From Aurantibacter_A sp039941195 (GTDB taxonomy: Bacteria > Bacteroidota > Bacteroidia > Flavobacteriales > Flavobacteriaceae), in assembly GCF_039941195.1 (NCBI RefSeq), contig NZ_JBDVFA010000106.1:32848-96847 (forward strand): a stretch of DNA of 64,000 bases. Reading direction: 5' to 3'. The notes under the pieces were generated by a model. It was not told where the DNA came from. It was given only the letters and a program-made list of their open reading frames with translations, and did not search any database. Shown in pieces: positions 36,814 to 45,526 of the stretch. Position numbers and translations under genes: made by a program. Position 1 is the stretch's first letter. The number at the start of each line of letters is the position of its first letter.

Positions 36814-36996
36814 ATGGAAAAGCAATATTGCAAAGTAGGTGCAATCACCCCAATGACGACCGGAGAACAAGCCATCGCATTATTAGAGTATCAATATCAA
36901 TCTTTTAAGGAAAGAGCTTCATCTAACACAAACCTTAGCGAGTATTTTGAGCAAAAGGCAGTGAAGATTCAAAAGGTATTAGAAAAGTTAGTTTAA
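36814..36996 (+). CDS. Small conserved-looking hypothetical protein
   Basis: A 60-aa protein, MEKQYCKVGAITPMT..., with helical C-terminus. Codon use and a 200-bp untranslated leader make it credible. TATATTTA in the leader is close to a -7 box. Its end is 1 bp from that of pyrF on the other strand. I do not recognise it. Confidence 0.5.
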   Translation: MEKQYCKVGAITPMTTGEQAIALLEYQYQSFKERASSNTNLSEYFEQKAVKIQKVLEKLV

Positions 36997-36997
36997 T

Positions 36998-37822
36998 TTA
37001 GTTATTAAGATTCTTTAACTCAGTAGCCATTTCTTGCTGTAATTTTTCGGCATTCTTGGCAGCAGCTTCAGCGAAATCTAAACTATTAGATGCGTAAATA
37101 ATTCCACGAGAAGAATTCACTAATAATCCTACGTCTTTATTCATTCCGTAACGACAGACTTCGAAGAGATTTCCACCCTGTGCTCCTATGCCCGGAACTA
37201 ACAAAAAGCTATCGGGAATAATTTTTCGAATATCAGCAAGATAGCTGGCCTTAGTTGCACCCACTACATACATTAGGTTTTCACTATTTTGATATGTTTT
37301 AGAAACCTCTAATACATTTTTGTATAACTCCGTACCATTCACAATTTTGGTCTGAAAATCAAACGCCCCATCATTGGATGTAAGCGCTAGCAAGATGGTG
37401 TGCTTATCTTTAAAGGCTAGAAAAGGTTCTACAGAATCCCTACCCATATAAGGTGCTATTGTTATCGAATCAAATCCTAATTCATCAAAAAAGGCTTTGG
37501 CATACCTAGTGGAAGTATTTCCGATATCCCCCCTTTTTGCATCTGCAATTGTAAATATTTCAGGATGATTTTCATTTAAATATGTAATCGTTTTTTGCAA
37601 TGCCACCCAACCTTTAATACCATATGCTTCATAAAAAGCGATATTAGGTTTATACGCTACACATAGGTGATGAGTCGCATCAATTATAGCCTTATTAAAC
37701 GAGAAAATTGGATCCTCTTTTTGAAGCAAATGTTCTGGAATCTTCTCCAAATCGGTATCTAAGCCGATACATAGAAATGATTCTTTTTTATGAATTTGCT
37801 GTACTAATTGCTTGGTTGTCAT
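36998..37822 (-). CDS. pyrF: Orotidine 5'-phosphate decarboxylase
   Basis: This 274-aa enzyme makes UMP, the last step of pyrimidine synthesis. The catalytic Lys-Asp stretch is DAKRGDIGNTSTRYAKAFF. The long form with a C-terminal LLVPGIGAQGG is the type found in Bacteroidota and actinobacteria. It lies about 98 bp downstream of prfA. Confidence 0.93.
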   Translation of the reverse strand: MTTKQLVQQIHKKESFLCIGLDTDLEKIPEHLLQKEDPIFSFNKAIIDATHHLCVAYKPNIAFYEAYGIKGWVALQKTITYLNENHPEIFTIADAKRGDIGNTSTRYAKAFFDELGFDSITIAPYMGRDSVEPFLAFKDKHTILLALTSNDGAFDFQTKIVNGTELYKNVLEVSKTYQNSENLMYVVGATKASYLADIRKIIPDSFLLVPGIGAQGGNLFEVCRYGMNKDVGLLVNSSRGIIYASNSLDFAEAAAKNAEKLQQEMATELKNLNN

Positions 37823-37920
37823 TTGGCTTTGGTCTTCTTGTGTGCAGTAACAAGATTGTTTGCAATAAATTTATCCTCTTTCTCGACTGCACTCGAACAG
37901 ACTAAAAAAATTGCTAACTA

Positions 37921-38997
37921 TTAGAAAATTTCAGAGGCTTCTTTTAGCTTCTCTGTATTTTCAACAAGACTTAATTCATCAATAATTTTTTGAACATCAC
38001 CATCTATAATATTCTGTAAATCGTATAGTGTTAGCCCAATACGGTGATCCGTAACTCTACCTTGTGGATAATTGTATGTTCTAATTTTAGCAGAACGATC
38101 ACCACTACTTACTTGCGAATTTCTTTTGGCAGCATCTTCTTCTTGTTTTTTTGCTAATTCCAAATCGTATAATCTAGAACGCAATACACGAAATGCTTTG
38201 TCTTTATTTTTATGCTGCGATTTTTGATCTTGACACTGCGCTACCAATCCTGTAGGTATGTGCGTTAAACGTACAGCGGAATATGTAGTGTTCACCGATT
38301 GTCCACCTGGACCCGATGAACAGAAAAAATCTATTCGAACGTCTTTAGGATCAATCTGCACATCAAAATCTTCAGCCTCTGGCAACACCATAACTGTAGC
38401 TGCACTTGTATGTACCCTACCTTGTGTTTCCGTTTGCGGCACACGTTGAACACGGTGTACACCGGCCTCAAACTTTAAAGTTCCATAAACATCTGTTCCA
38501 GACACTTCAAACTGAATTTCCTTAAATCCACCACTTGTACCCTCACTTAAATCAATAACATTGGTTTTCCAACCTTTTGATTCACAGTACTTAGTATACA
38601 TCCGAAATAAATCCCCAGCAAAAATACTAGCCTCATCTCCACCTGTACCTGCACGAATTTCCACAACCACATCTTTAGCATCTTCAGGGTCCTTTGGAAT
38701 CAACATCAACTTTATTTCATCCTCAAGGTTCGGAATACTTTCTTTTGCCTCCTCCAGTTGCATCTTGGCCATTTCTACCATTTCTGGATCACTACCATCT
38801 GATATAATTTCCTCAGCTTCTTCTATATTATTTGTAAGCTCAATATAAATTTCACGCTTATCCATCAGATCCTTAAGATCCTTGTATTCTTTTGTTAATT
38901 GTACATAACGTTTTTGATCTGATATTACATCAGGTTGAATGATAAGGTCTGAAACCTCATCAAAACGTTGTTTAACTACATTTAATTTATCTATCAT
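37921..38997 (-). CDS. prfA: Peptide chain release factor 1
   Basis: This 358-aa RF1 has the peptidyl-release GGQ loop (SSGPGGQSVNTTYS) in the middle and a PxT codon-recognition tripeptide written PQT in RVPQTETQGRVHTS. It terminates at UAA and UAG. The coiled N-terminus and total length are typical. pyrF and prfA are adjacent in many flavobacteria. Confidence 0.95.
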   Translation of the reverse strand: MIDKLNVVKQRFDEVSDLIIQPDVISDQKRYVQLTKEYKDLKDLMDKREIYIELTNNIEEAEEIISDGSDPEMVEMAKMQLEEAKESIPNLEDEIKLMLIPKDPEDAKDVVVEIRAGTGGDEASIFAGDLFRMYTKYCESKGWKTNVIDLSEGTSGGFKEIQFEVSGTDVYGTLKFEAGVHRVQRVPQTETQGRVHTSAATVMVLPEAEDFDVQIDPKDVRIDFFCSSGPGGQSVNTTYSAVRLTHIPTGLVAQCQDQKSQHKNKDKAFRVLRSRLYDLELAKKQEEDAAKRNSQVSSGDRSAKIRTYNYPQGRVTDHRIGLTLYDLQNIIDGDVQKIIDELSLVENTEKLKEASEIF

Positions 38998-39067
38998 CTA
39001 GGGAGAAATGTTGGAATGCGAATTTACAATTTTTAGAAGTATTTCTAATACACGTATTTCAGATTAT

Positions 39068-40345
39068 TTAATCTACAACAAATGTTGCACCTAAACTAAC
39101 AATAAATGCATTAAGCCCTGTACTTCTATTATAATTAGCGAACCGCAAATCCACTGTCTTCAATCCAAAACGTAATAATTTGGTTCGCGTAAAAATATCG
39201 CGATACCTAAAACCTAGCCCGTATTGGTGCGACTTATATTTTGAAAGATCAAAATCTGAAGTATAAAATTCATAACTAGAGAGCGCTCCTTCCTTTTCGT
39301 AAAAATAATCTGCAGCTGTTTGATTGTAAAATCTATAGTTTGGATACAACGTAAACGAATCTGAAATTTTTATTGGAATTTCTAGACTAGCGGTATGTGA
39401 ACTTAACCCCCAATCATCAGAATAAAATCTGTAATACGTTCGTAATACTACAAGGTCATTCATAAAGTAATTCAACCGTGCTCCTATTGGAATTTTCAAT
39501 CTAGAATCTGGCAAGCGTTCAACATCATCTGCTAATTGAAATTCTTGGATATAAAAATCGGAAGTATCACCAAAATATACACGCTGAAACGGAGTACTTA
39601 GCAGGCCATTTTGTAGCACAACATCCATAAAGATAGACCCTTGCACTTTCTCACTTAAAATCTGCATAAGACCTAAGGATAAGGAATAGGAGTTCCTATT
39701 TTCTTTTTCAAATGCACTAAATTGATTGGTATAATTACCGTTCCCTGTTATCCTACTATCAAAAAAACCATCTCTTAATTCTGTAGGATATTGCGGATTC
39801 CACGTATCTAAATACACCTTTCCGCTAATAGAAAATTCGGTATTCTTTTCATTAAAAAAACGTGAATAACCCGCACCTAAACCCAATGAAAAATAATCGT
39901 ACTCATTCGCGATATAGGCATTAACATTGTAGGTAGATTTTCTATCATCTGAGCTGTGCTGGTAGGTAGGATTAAAATGTGCTAAAACATCTTGCCTAGA
40001 TGCACCAGAAGAAGCACTAAACGGACTTGCTGTTCTATTTATATCTCCATCAAATGGATTTATATTACTGGAAGATGCGGAGGTATAAGCCGATATACCA
40101 GCATCGATAGTGAGCACATCATCTTCATTTAATGGTAATTGCACCACAATACTTGATGTAGCATCTGATAATTCTTCTGTTCCCTCACCACCCGTTACTG
40201 CAGCGTTTTTTCCATCTTGATTATAATAACTAAAAAGCAAATCAACCTCCGCAGCATCTAACACCCGTTTTTTATAACCAGTAGAATCTTGCTGGGAAAA
40301 TCCAACAAAAGAAAAAAGTAAACTGATAATTAGATATTTATTCAA
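39068..40345 (-). CDS. DUF3570 outer-membrane barrel, redox-operon member
   Basis: This 425-aa product has a signal peptide (to FSQQ) and a beta-barrel body that ends VSLGATFVVD. Residues 104-119 (RTASPFSASSGASRQD) hold the conserved DUF3570 SGAS motif, which resembles the ApbE flavinylation site [ST]GA[ST] with Ser in place of the usual Asp six residues before the acceptor (candidate Ser116). It is the last gene of the Rieske-Trx-ApbE-DUF4266-DUF3570 run. Function is unproven; an electron-transfer role is inference. Confidence 0.82.
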   Translation of the reverse strand: MNKYLIISLLFSFVGFSQQDSTGYKKRVLDAAEVDLLFSYYNQDGKNAAVTGGEGTEELSDATSSIVVQLPLNEDDVLTIDAGISAYTSASSSNINPFDGDINRTASPFSASSGASRQDVLAHFNPTYQHSSDDRKSTYNVNAYIANEYDYFSLGLGAGYSRFFNEKNTEFSISGKVYLDTWNPQYPTELRDGFFDSRITGNGNYTNQFSAFEKENRNSYSLSLGLMQILSEKVQGSIFMDVVLQNGLLSTPFQRVYFGDTSDFYIQEFQLADDVERLPDSRLKIPIGARLNYFMNDLVVLRTYYRFYSDDWGLSSHTASLEIPIKISDSFTLYPNYRFYNQTAADYFYEKEGALSSYEFYTSDFDLSKYKSHQYGLGFRYRDIFTRTKLLRFGLKTVDLRFANYNRSTGLNAFIVSLGATFVVD

Positions 40346-40441
40346 GCATTCAATTTTAGTAATACGTATATTCGTTGAAATGGTTATTTGTTAATTTGTT
40401 CGTTTTATATTCAAAACGGCGAATCGAATCAAAAAAGTTAT

Positions 40442-40651
40442 TTAATTACATCCACATCCGCCACCAGACCGTCCTCCATTCGCTCCTGAAGCACCTTCCC
40501 TGTATATCTGAAAATTAGTTTCAAAGCGCTCAGTGTTTTTTGCAGATAATTGCATCTCCTCATCATTTACATACACCTTTTCATATTCCTTTACCACAGC
40601 ACATGATGTAAATGAAATCGCTAAAACAACTAAAAGAATAAAATTTTTCAT
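40442..40651 (-). CDS. DUF4266 small lipoprotein
   Basis: This 69-aa lipoprotein has a signal MKNFILLVVLAISFTSC with acylated Cys. The mature part is short and ends with a Gly/Cys-rich tail (GGRSGGGCGCN). DUF4266 is consistently next to DUF3570 and ApbE. The invariant tail could be a modification site or metal site; that is inference. It starts 20 bp after apbE. Confidence 0.82.
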   Translation of the reverse strand: MKNFILLVVLAISFTSCAVVKEYEKVYVNDEEMQLSAKNTERFETNFQIYREGASGANGGRSGGGCGCN

Positions 40652-40671
40652 CTAATTTATTTTTCAAAGAT

Positions 40672-41667
40672 TTAATTACCCGTGCTTTCAAACATAACAC
40701 CATCACTCTTAAACATCTTATTCTTATCATCAACAATGATAACTTCGGTTTCTGCAAGTTGATTAATTAATGAAAGCCCAGTATCTACACCCATTATATA
40801 TACCGCTGTTGCAAGTGCATCACATAATTCAGCATCTTTTGCAAAAATGGAAACACTATTAATACCACTTGATGGATAACCCGTTCTAGGATCTATGATA
40901 TGCGAATATCGTTTTCCATTGAAGGTTACATATTTCTCATAATTTCCTGATGTAGCAACTGAAGATTCCACAATGGGCAACCAAGAAAAAATTCGATCTT
41001 TATTTAATGGATTTGCAATACCAATCAACCATTTTTCACCACTAGCTTTGGTACCCCAAGTAGTTAAATCGCCACCAGCATTTATTAAACCGGCAATTAC
41101 TTGTTTAGACATTAATAAACTTTTGGCTTTATCTGCAGCATAACCTTTACCCATGGCTCCGAACGAAATTTTCATTCCTTTTTGCTCTAGAAATACGGTC
41201 TTAGCATCTTTATCTAATATAATTTTCTCATATCCAATTTTTGATATAGACTTCTTAATTTCTTCTGGAGTTGGTAAATCTTCCATGCTGCCATCAAACT
41301 TCCAAACTTTGTCTAAAGAAGAATAAGAAATATCAAAAGCTCCATCGGTAATATTAGACACCTGCTTTGCTCTTTCGATTAAATTGATGAGCTCAGAACT
41401 TACTTTTACCGGTTTTATCCCAGCATTTTTATTTATAAGTGATGTTTCTGAATCAGGATTCCAAGCCGAAATTAAATTTTCGATACGTGTTATTTCCGCA
41501 ATTGCTTCTTCAATGTTTATGTATCCTAATTCTTCATTGGTAGAAACTACGGTAATCTCAAACCTACTACCCATCAGTTTTAGCGTCTTATGTGAAGAAA
41601 CATATTTTTGTTGACTATAAGCCGATAAACAAAAAAAGCACAATAAAAATGTTGTTATATATCTCAC
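40672..41667 (-). CDS. apbE: FAD:protein FMN transferase ApbE
   Basis: This 331-aa exported enzyme (signal to AYSQQ) covalently attaches FMN from FAD to Thr/Ser of periplasmic proteins. Motifs SFGAMGKGYAADKA, LINAGGDL, VATSGNYEK, HIIDPRTGYP and DALATAVYIMG match the family in order. It overlaps the thioredoxin gene by 4 bp, so they are translationally coupled. No NQR/RNF genes are near; the flavin acceptor is likely in this operon. Confidence 0.92.
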   Translation of the reverse strand: MRYITTFLLCFFCLSAYSQQKYVSSHKTLKLMGSRFEITVVSTNEELGYINIEEAIAEITRIENLISAWNPDSETSLINKNAGIKPVKVSSELINLIERAKQVSNITDGAFDISYSSLDKVWKFDGSMEDLPTPEEIKKSISKIGYEKIILDKDAKTVFLEQKGMKISFGAMGKGYAADKAKSLLMSKQVIAGLINAGGDLTTWGTKASGEKWLIGIANPLNKDRIFSWLPIVESSVATSGNYEKYVTFNGKRYSHIIDPRTGYPSSGINSVSIFAKDAELCDALATAVYIMGVDTGLSLINQLAETEVIIVDDKNKMFKSDGVMFESTGN

Positions 41668-42104
41668 TTTATGAAGGAATTTAAGTGTGAGACATATTCA
41701 TTTGGCGCCAGCTTTTTATACCCCGTTTTGCCGAGTATTTTTTCATCTTTATTGAGCACAACTACTAGCGGAAAGTGCCCATTGGGATTGTACAAATCTG
41801 CTAGCTTCTTATTCTGCTTTTCTAAATCTTTTGCCAGTTTGTTACTTTTTTTCCTCGGAAAATCTGCACGATAAAGAATGTAATTTTCTTGGGCATAGTT
41901 GTCAAAAATATCCGACTGCCATATGTCCTTATCTAACTTTATACATGGAGCACACCAATCTGATCCAGAAAAAACCAATACTATTGGCTTATTTTCAACT
42001 TTCGCACTGGAAAGCGCTGAAGTGTAAGTGTCTTTCCATTCTTGACTAAACCCATTTAAAGAATAAAGGAATAGAATAAAAAAAGTAAAAAAATTAAATT
42101 TCAT
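41664..42104 (-). CDS. Exported thioredoxin-family protein
   Basis: This 146-aa protein has a signal peptide (to GFSQ) and a thioredoxin fold with active site WCAPC (DWCAPCIKLD). It should act as a periplasmic thiol reductant or disulfide isomerase for the operon's cysteine-bearing parts, such as DUF4266. It is 4 bp overlapped with apbE and 30 bp after the Rieske gene. Confidence 0.88.
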   Translation of the reverse strand: MKFNFFTFFILFLYSLNGFSQEWKDTYTSALSSAKVENKPIVLVFSGSDWCAPCIKLDKDIWQSDIFDNYAQENYILYRADFPRKKSNKLAKDLEKQNKKLADLYNPNGHFPLVVVLNKDEKILGKTGYKKLAPNEYVSHLNSFIK

Positions 42105-42134
42105 AAAGTGTTCTTCTCGTTAACTACTATGAAC

Positions 42135-42590
42135 TTACTCGAAAATTCGAAGTATTCCATCCGATTCTACAACCATATATACTTTTAATGCTTTTGCTGG
42201 CGTAGCATCTACAGAATTTAATGGTGTACCATCTTGCTCGAACCGAGAACCATGAACATCACAATAAAAAATTCCTCCATCTACATTTTGAAAACGTACT
42301 TGATCATACCCTTGGTGACTACAAATTTGACTCGCCGCTATATACTCCCCTTCCAAGTTTTTAGCTATTACCACGTCATTTTTTAGAATAAATCCGCCAT
42401 TGCTCGACAAACTTGCTGCTTCGTTTGAACTTAAATCTACCGTGAAATCAACATTATCTGGCACCTCTTTTACTTCGCCCTCTACAGTAGAATCACCATC
42501 ATCATTACTAGAACATCCTTGAACACAAGGAAAAGTTAATGCGAAGGCCGCACCAGCGCCAATACTTCTTAAAAATTCTTTTCTTTTCAT
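42135..42590 (-). CDS. Rieske [2Fe-2S] lipoprotein
   Basis: This 151-aa protein has an N-terminal MKRKEFLRSIGAG (twin basic, Tat-like) and a Cys-containing signal end (VQGC). The Rieske ligands are CSH in ICSHQGYDQV and CDVH in FYCDVHGSRF. It is thus an anchored extracytoplasmic electron carrier. It is the first gene of the redox run, after purM on the same strand. Confidence 0.88.
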   Translation of the reverse strand: MKRKEFLRSIGAGAAFALTFPCVQGCSSNDDGDSTVEGEVKEVPDNVDFTVDLSSNEAASLSSNGGFILKNDVVIAKNLEGEYIAASQICSHQGYDQVRFQNVDGGIFYCDVHGSRFEQDGTPLNSVDATPAKALKVYMVVESDGILRIFE

Positions 42591-42643
42591 AGCTTTATGG
42601 GGTATATACTAAGAAAACGTTCGAATCACTGTATTCGTATGCT

Positions 42644-43822
42644 TTAATACGTAAAGGCGCCGTGTTCGCTGGTGATTGTAAGTTTTTTAGTCGAAGATTC
42701 TTCAACCCTACCAATAATTTGAGCATCTACGCCAAAACTATTCGAAATTTGAATTAAATCTTCAGCTACTTGCGGACTAACATATAATTCCATGCGATGT
42801 CCACAATTAAATACCTGATACATCTCTTTCCAATCGGTATTCGATTGCTCTTGAATCAGTTTAAATAAAGGAGGCACAGGAAATAAATTATCCTTAACAA
42901 TGTGAAGATTGTCTACAAAATGTAAAATCTTAGTTTGGGCACCTCCACTACAGTGTACCATTCCATGAATATCCTTCGATGAATACTTCGCTAAAATGTT
43001 TTTAATAATTGGCGCATAAGTTCTAGTGGGTGAAAGCACCAATTTACCAGCATCTATTGGCGAATTTTCTACAGCATCTGTTAATTTCACTCCTCCTGAA
43101 TACACTAAATCTTCAGGTACTGATGCATCAAAACTTTCTGGGTATTTTTCTGCTAAATACTTCGAAAAAACATCATGTCGTGCAGATGTTAGGCCATTAC
43201 TCCCCATTCCACCATTATATTCCTTTTCATACTTGGCTTGTCCAAAAGATGCTAAGCCAACAATTACATCACCAGCTATGATATTCGCATTATCTATTAC
43301 ATCCGCTCGTTTTAAACGAGCAGTAACCGTAGAATCCACAATTATTGTTCGTACCAAATCTCCTACATCAGCAGTTTCGCCGCCTGTAGAATGTATAGTC
43401 ATTCCATGCTCAGCAAGATCAGCAATCAATTCTTCAGTGCCATTAATTATAACCGAAAGCACCTCACCTGGTATTTTATTTTTATTTCTGCCTATAGTAG
43501 ATGACAACATAATATTATCCACTGCACCCACACAAATTAGATCATCAATATTCATGATTAAAGCATCTTGCGCGATACCCTTCCACACAGAAACATCACC
43601 GGTTTCTTTCCAATACATATATGCAAGTGAAGATTTTGTACCCGCACCATCAGCATGCATTACCAAACAATAATCCTCATCGTTCGTTAAATAGTCAGGT
43701 ACAATTTTACAGAAGGCTTTAGGGAACAAACCTTTATCTATATTTTTAATGGCATTATGCACATCTTCTTTTGAGGCTGAAACTCCTCGTTGATTATACC
43801 TTTCGCTAGTTGAAGAACTCAT
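42644..43822 (-). CDS. purM: AIR synthase (PurM) family protein
   Basis: This 392-aa PurM-like enzyme would close formylglycinamidine ribotide to aminoimidazole ribotide in purine synthesis. VMHADGAGTKSSLAYMYW, the GGETADVGD segment and PIIKNILAKY are family features. It is longer than E. coli PurM, as expected in Bacteroidota. Its stop is 53 bp before the Rieske gene, but the link to the redox operon is probably positional. Confidence 0.87.
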   Translation of the reverse strand: MSSSTSERYNQRGVSASKEDVHNAIKNIDKGLFPKAFCKIVPDYLTNDEDYCLVMHADGAGTKSSLAYMYWKETGDVSVWKGIAQDALIMNIDDLICVGAVDNIMLSSTIGRNKNKIPGEVLSVIINGTEELIADLAEHGMTIHSTGGETADVGDLVRTIIVDSTVTARLKRADVIDNANIIAGDVIVGLASFGQAKYEKEYNGGMGSNGLTSARHDVFSKYLAEKYPESFDASVPEDLVYSGGVKLTDAVENSPIDAGKLVLSPTRTYAPIIKNILAKYSSKDIHGMVHCSGGAQTKILHFVDNLHIVKDNLFPVPPLFKLIQEQSNTDWKEMYQVFNCGHRMELYVSPQVAEDLIQISNSFGVDAQIIGRVEESSTKKLTITSEHGAFTY

Positions 43823-43929
43823 GTATTCGTATTTGTGGCAAAAATAGTGGAAACCTATAAATAATGGATTCGTTGAAAAGCGAATAATTTAAAAAGTTAT
43901 TAGGGTATTATAACAGCTATAAAAAAGAA

Positions 43930-43960
43930 AGCCACCTACTTTCACTAGAAATTGGTGACT
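43930..43960 (-). terminator. Weak hairpin after the curli operon
   Basis: On the minus strand AGTCACC and GGTGGCT pair (G-T wobbles) with a T-rich tail, just beyond the stop of the last curli gene. The stem is short. Confidence 0.45.
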
Positions 43961-43984
43961 CCTCTTCAAGGTTGGTTGATAATA

Positions 43985-45505
43985 TTATTCCCAGTTAGGC
44001 ATAAAGGCATTTGTAAATAATGGTTTCTTTTTATCGACACCATCATTTTCCTCAGTTTTATAAATTCTTCTTTCAGAAACACCATCGTTAGAGGTATTCA
44101 CAAAAATAATTGAACCGTCATCTGGTGAATATTTTGCATCTAAATCATTGGTTCCAGAAGCTTTATCTGTTTCAATTTCTGTTGTGGTATTTGACGATAA
44201 ATCATATTCAAATATTCTAGAATCTAATTGTCTATATGCAGTATTTTCAGCTTCCGACATATCTCTCGTGTACAACACTTTAGATCCGTCTGCAGAGAAA
44301 TCCAATCCTCCCAAAGCACCAGATTCTCCAGAAATAACAACCTCAACCTCAGTGTCTGTTGCTACATTTACAACCGCTATTTTAGCGTTATAACCATCGA
44401 TGTTATTGGTTTTAATTACTACTAAATTATTCGTTGGATTTACTGCAACCTCAGAAATAAAAACACTTCCTGCATGATATACTTCTTCGATACCAGAACC
44501 ATCTATATTAATTGAATATAATTTATTGAAGTTTGAATAATATAATTTAGCCCCATTATTATACCAAGTAAATTCTATTTCATCTTGTCTAAAGCCAGCA
44601 ACAGGTATGGCGCTGGTAATTTGCTTTAAATCGGTACCGTTAATATTCATGGTAAATATGTGCGTTTCAGCGCCAACAGTTCTTAAAAAAGCAATCTTGT
44701 TTACTGTTGTGTTTTTTATAGGTCTATAACTATTTAAACTAACACTTGTTAATTGCACTTCATTTTGATCTAGTTCGGCATCCGTTTCCCCAATAGGATT
44801 CGATCCAGAAAAAATAACATTATTTCCATCTATATCTCGTACATATAAAAACCGATTTGCATCAATAGCCGAGGTGACAAACCCTCCCAAATCACTTTTT
44901 ACAATATCATTTACACCATCATCTGCAGAGATTTGCCATATGTAATTATTACCTACAGCCAAATTCTCAACGAGAAATGTAGTGTCTTTAATTTCGGTAT
45001 AAGTGGTTACCTCACTCGTAGAGCCATTTCTCAATTCTAGCGAATAATTAATTTCGTCGTCATCGTTTTGAGATGAGGACCATGTAAATTGCACTTGAGT
45101 ACTAATATCTTCCGCTCCATCTTCTGGAAATTTTAACGTAGAAGCTAAGGGTGCTATATTATTAGCATCATCGGTATTTAGTTCAAAAACAACATTTGTT
45201 GTCTTGCCTTCTATTATATTAACAGCTTCAAATCCAGTTTGATATTCTGTTAACTCCGCCTGAAAAGAGTATTCCCCTATCTGAATATTTTCAATTGTAA
45301 AATTACCCTGATCATCTGTAAATACGGTAGTTGACACCGGTGATGAGGAAATTTTCACGTTAGTTAAAGGCATATTTTCACCATTGGTAACTACTTTTCC
45401 GGTTAAGGTACCAAATACATTTTCATCAATAGGCTCTTCTGAACAAGATGTTATTAGGAACACCATGCATACAGCCAAAAAATAGTTTAGAATATAATTT
45501 TTCAT
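43985..45505 (-). CDS. Curli-operon lipoprotein with propeller repeats
   Basis: This 506-aa lipoprotein (MKNYILNYFLAVCMVFLITSC) has a CarboxypepD_reg domain (35-95: TGKVVTNGENMPLTNVKIS), an FN3-like domain (115-210) and a TolB/PD40 beta-propeller in the C-terminal half (repeats such as LDFSADGSKVLYTRD). It lies 21 bp after csgG, so it belongs to the curli operon. A role in fibre anchoring or quality control is inference; no E. coli counterpart exists. Confidence 0.8.
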   Translation of the reverse strand: MKNYILNYFLAVCMVFLITSCSEEPIDENVFGTLTGKVVTNGENMPLTNVKISSSPVSTTVFTDDQGNFTIENIQIGEYSFQAELTEYQTGFEAVNIIEGKTTNVVFELNTDDANNIAPLASTLKFPEDGAEDISTQVQFTWSSSQNDDDEINYSLELRNGSTSEVTTYTEIKDTTFLVENLAVGNNYIWQISADDGVNDIVKSDLGGFVTSAIDANRFLYVRDIDGNNVIFSGSNPIGETDAELDQNEVQLTSVSLNSYRPIKNTTVNKIAFLRTVGAETHIFTMNINGTDLKQITSAIPVAGFRQDEIEFTWYNNGAKLYYSNFNKLYSINIDGSGIEEVYHAGSVFISEVAVNPTNNLVVIKTNNIDGYNAKIAVVNVATDTEVEVVISGESGALGGLDFSADGSKVLYTRDMSEAENTAYRQLDSRIFEYDLSSNTTTEIETDKASGTNDLDAKYSPDDGSIIFVNTSNDGVSERRIYKTEENDGVDKKKPLFTNAFMPNWE

Positions 45506-45526
45506 TTTTAATTTTTTAGCGATGAA

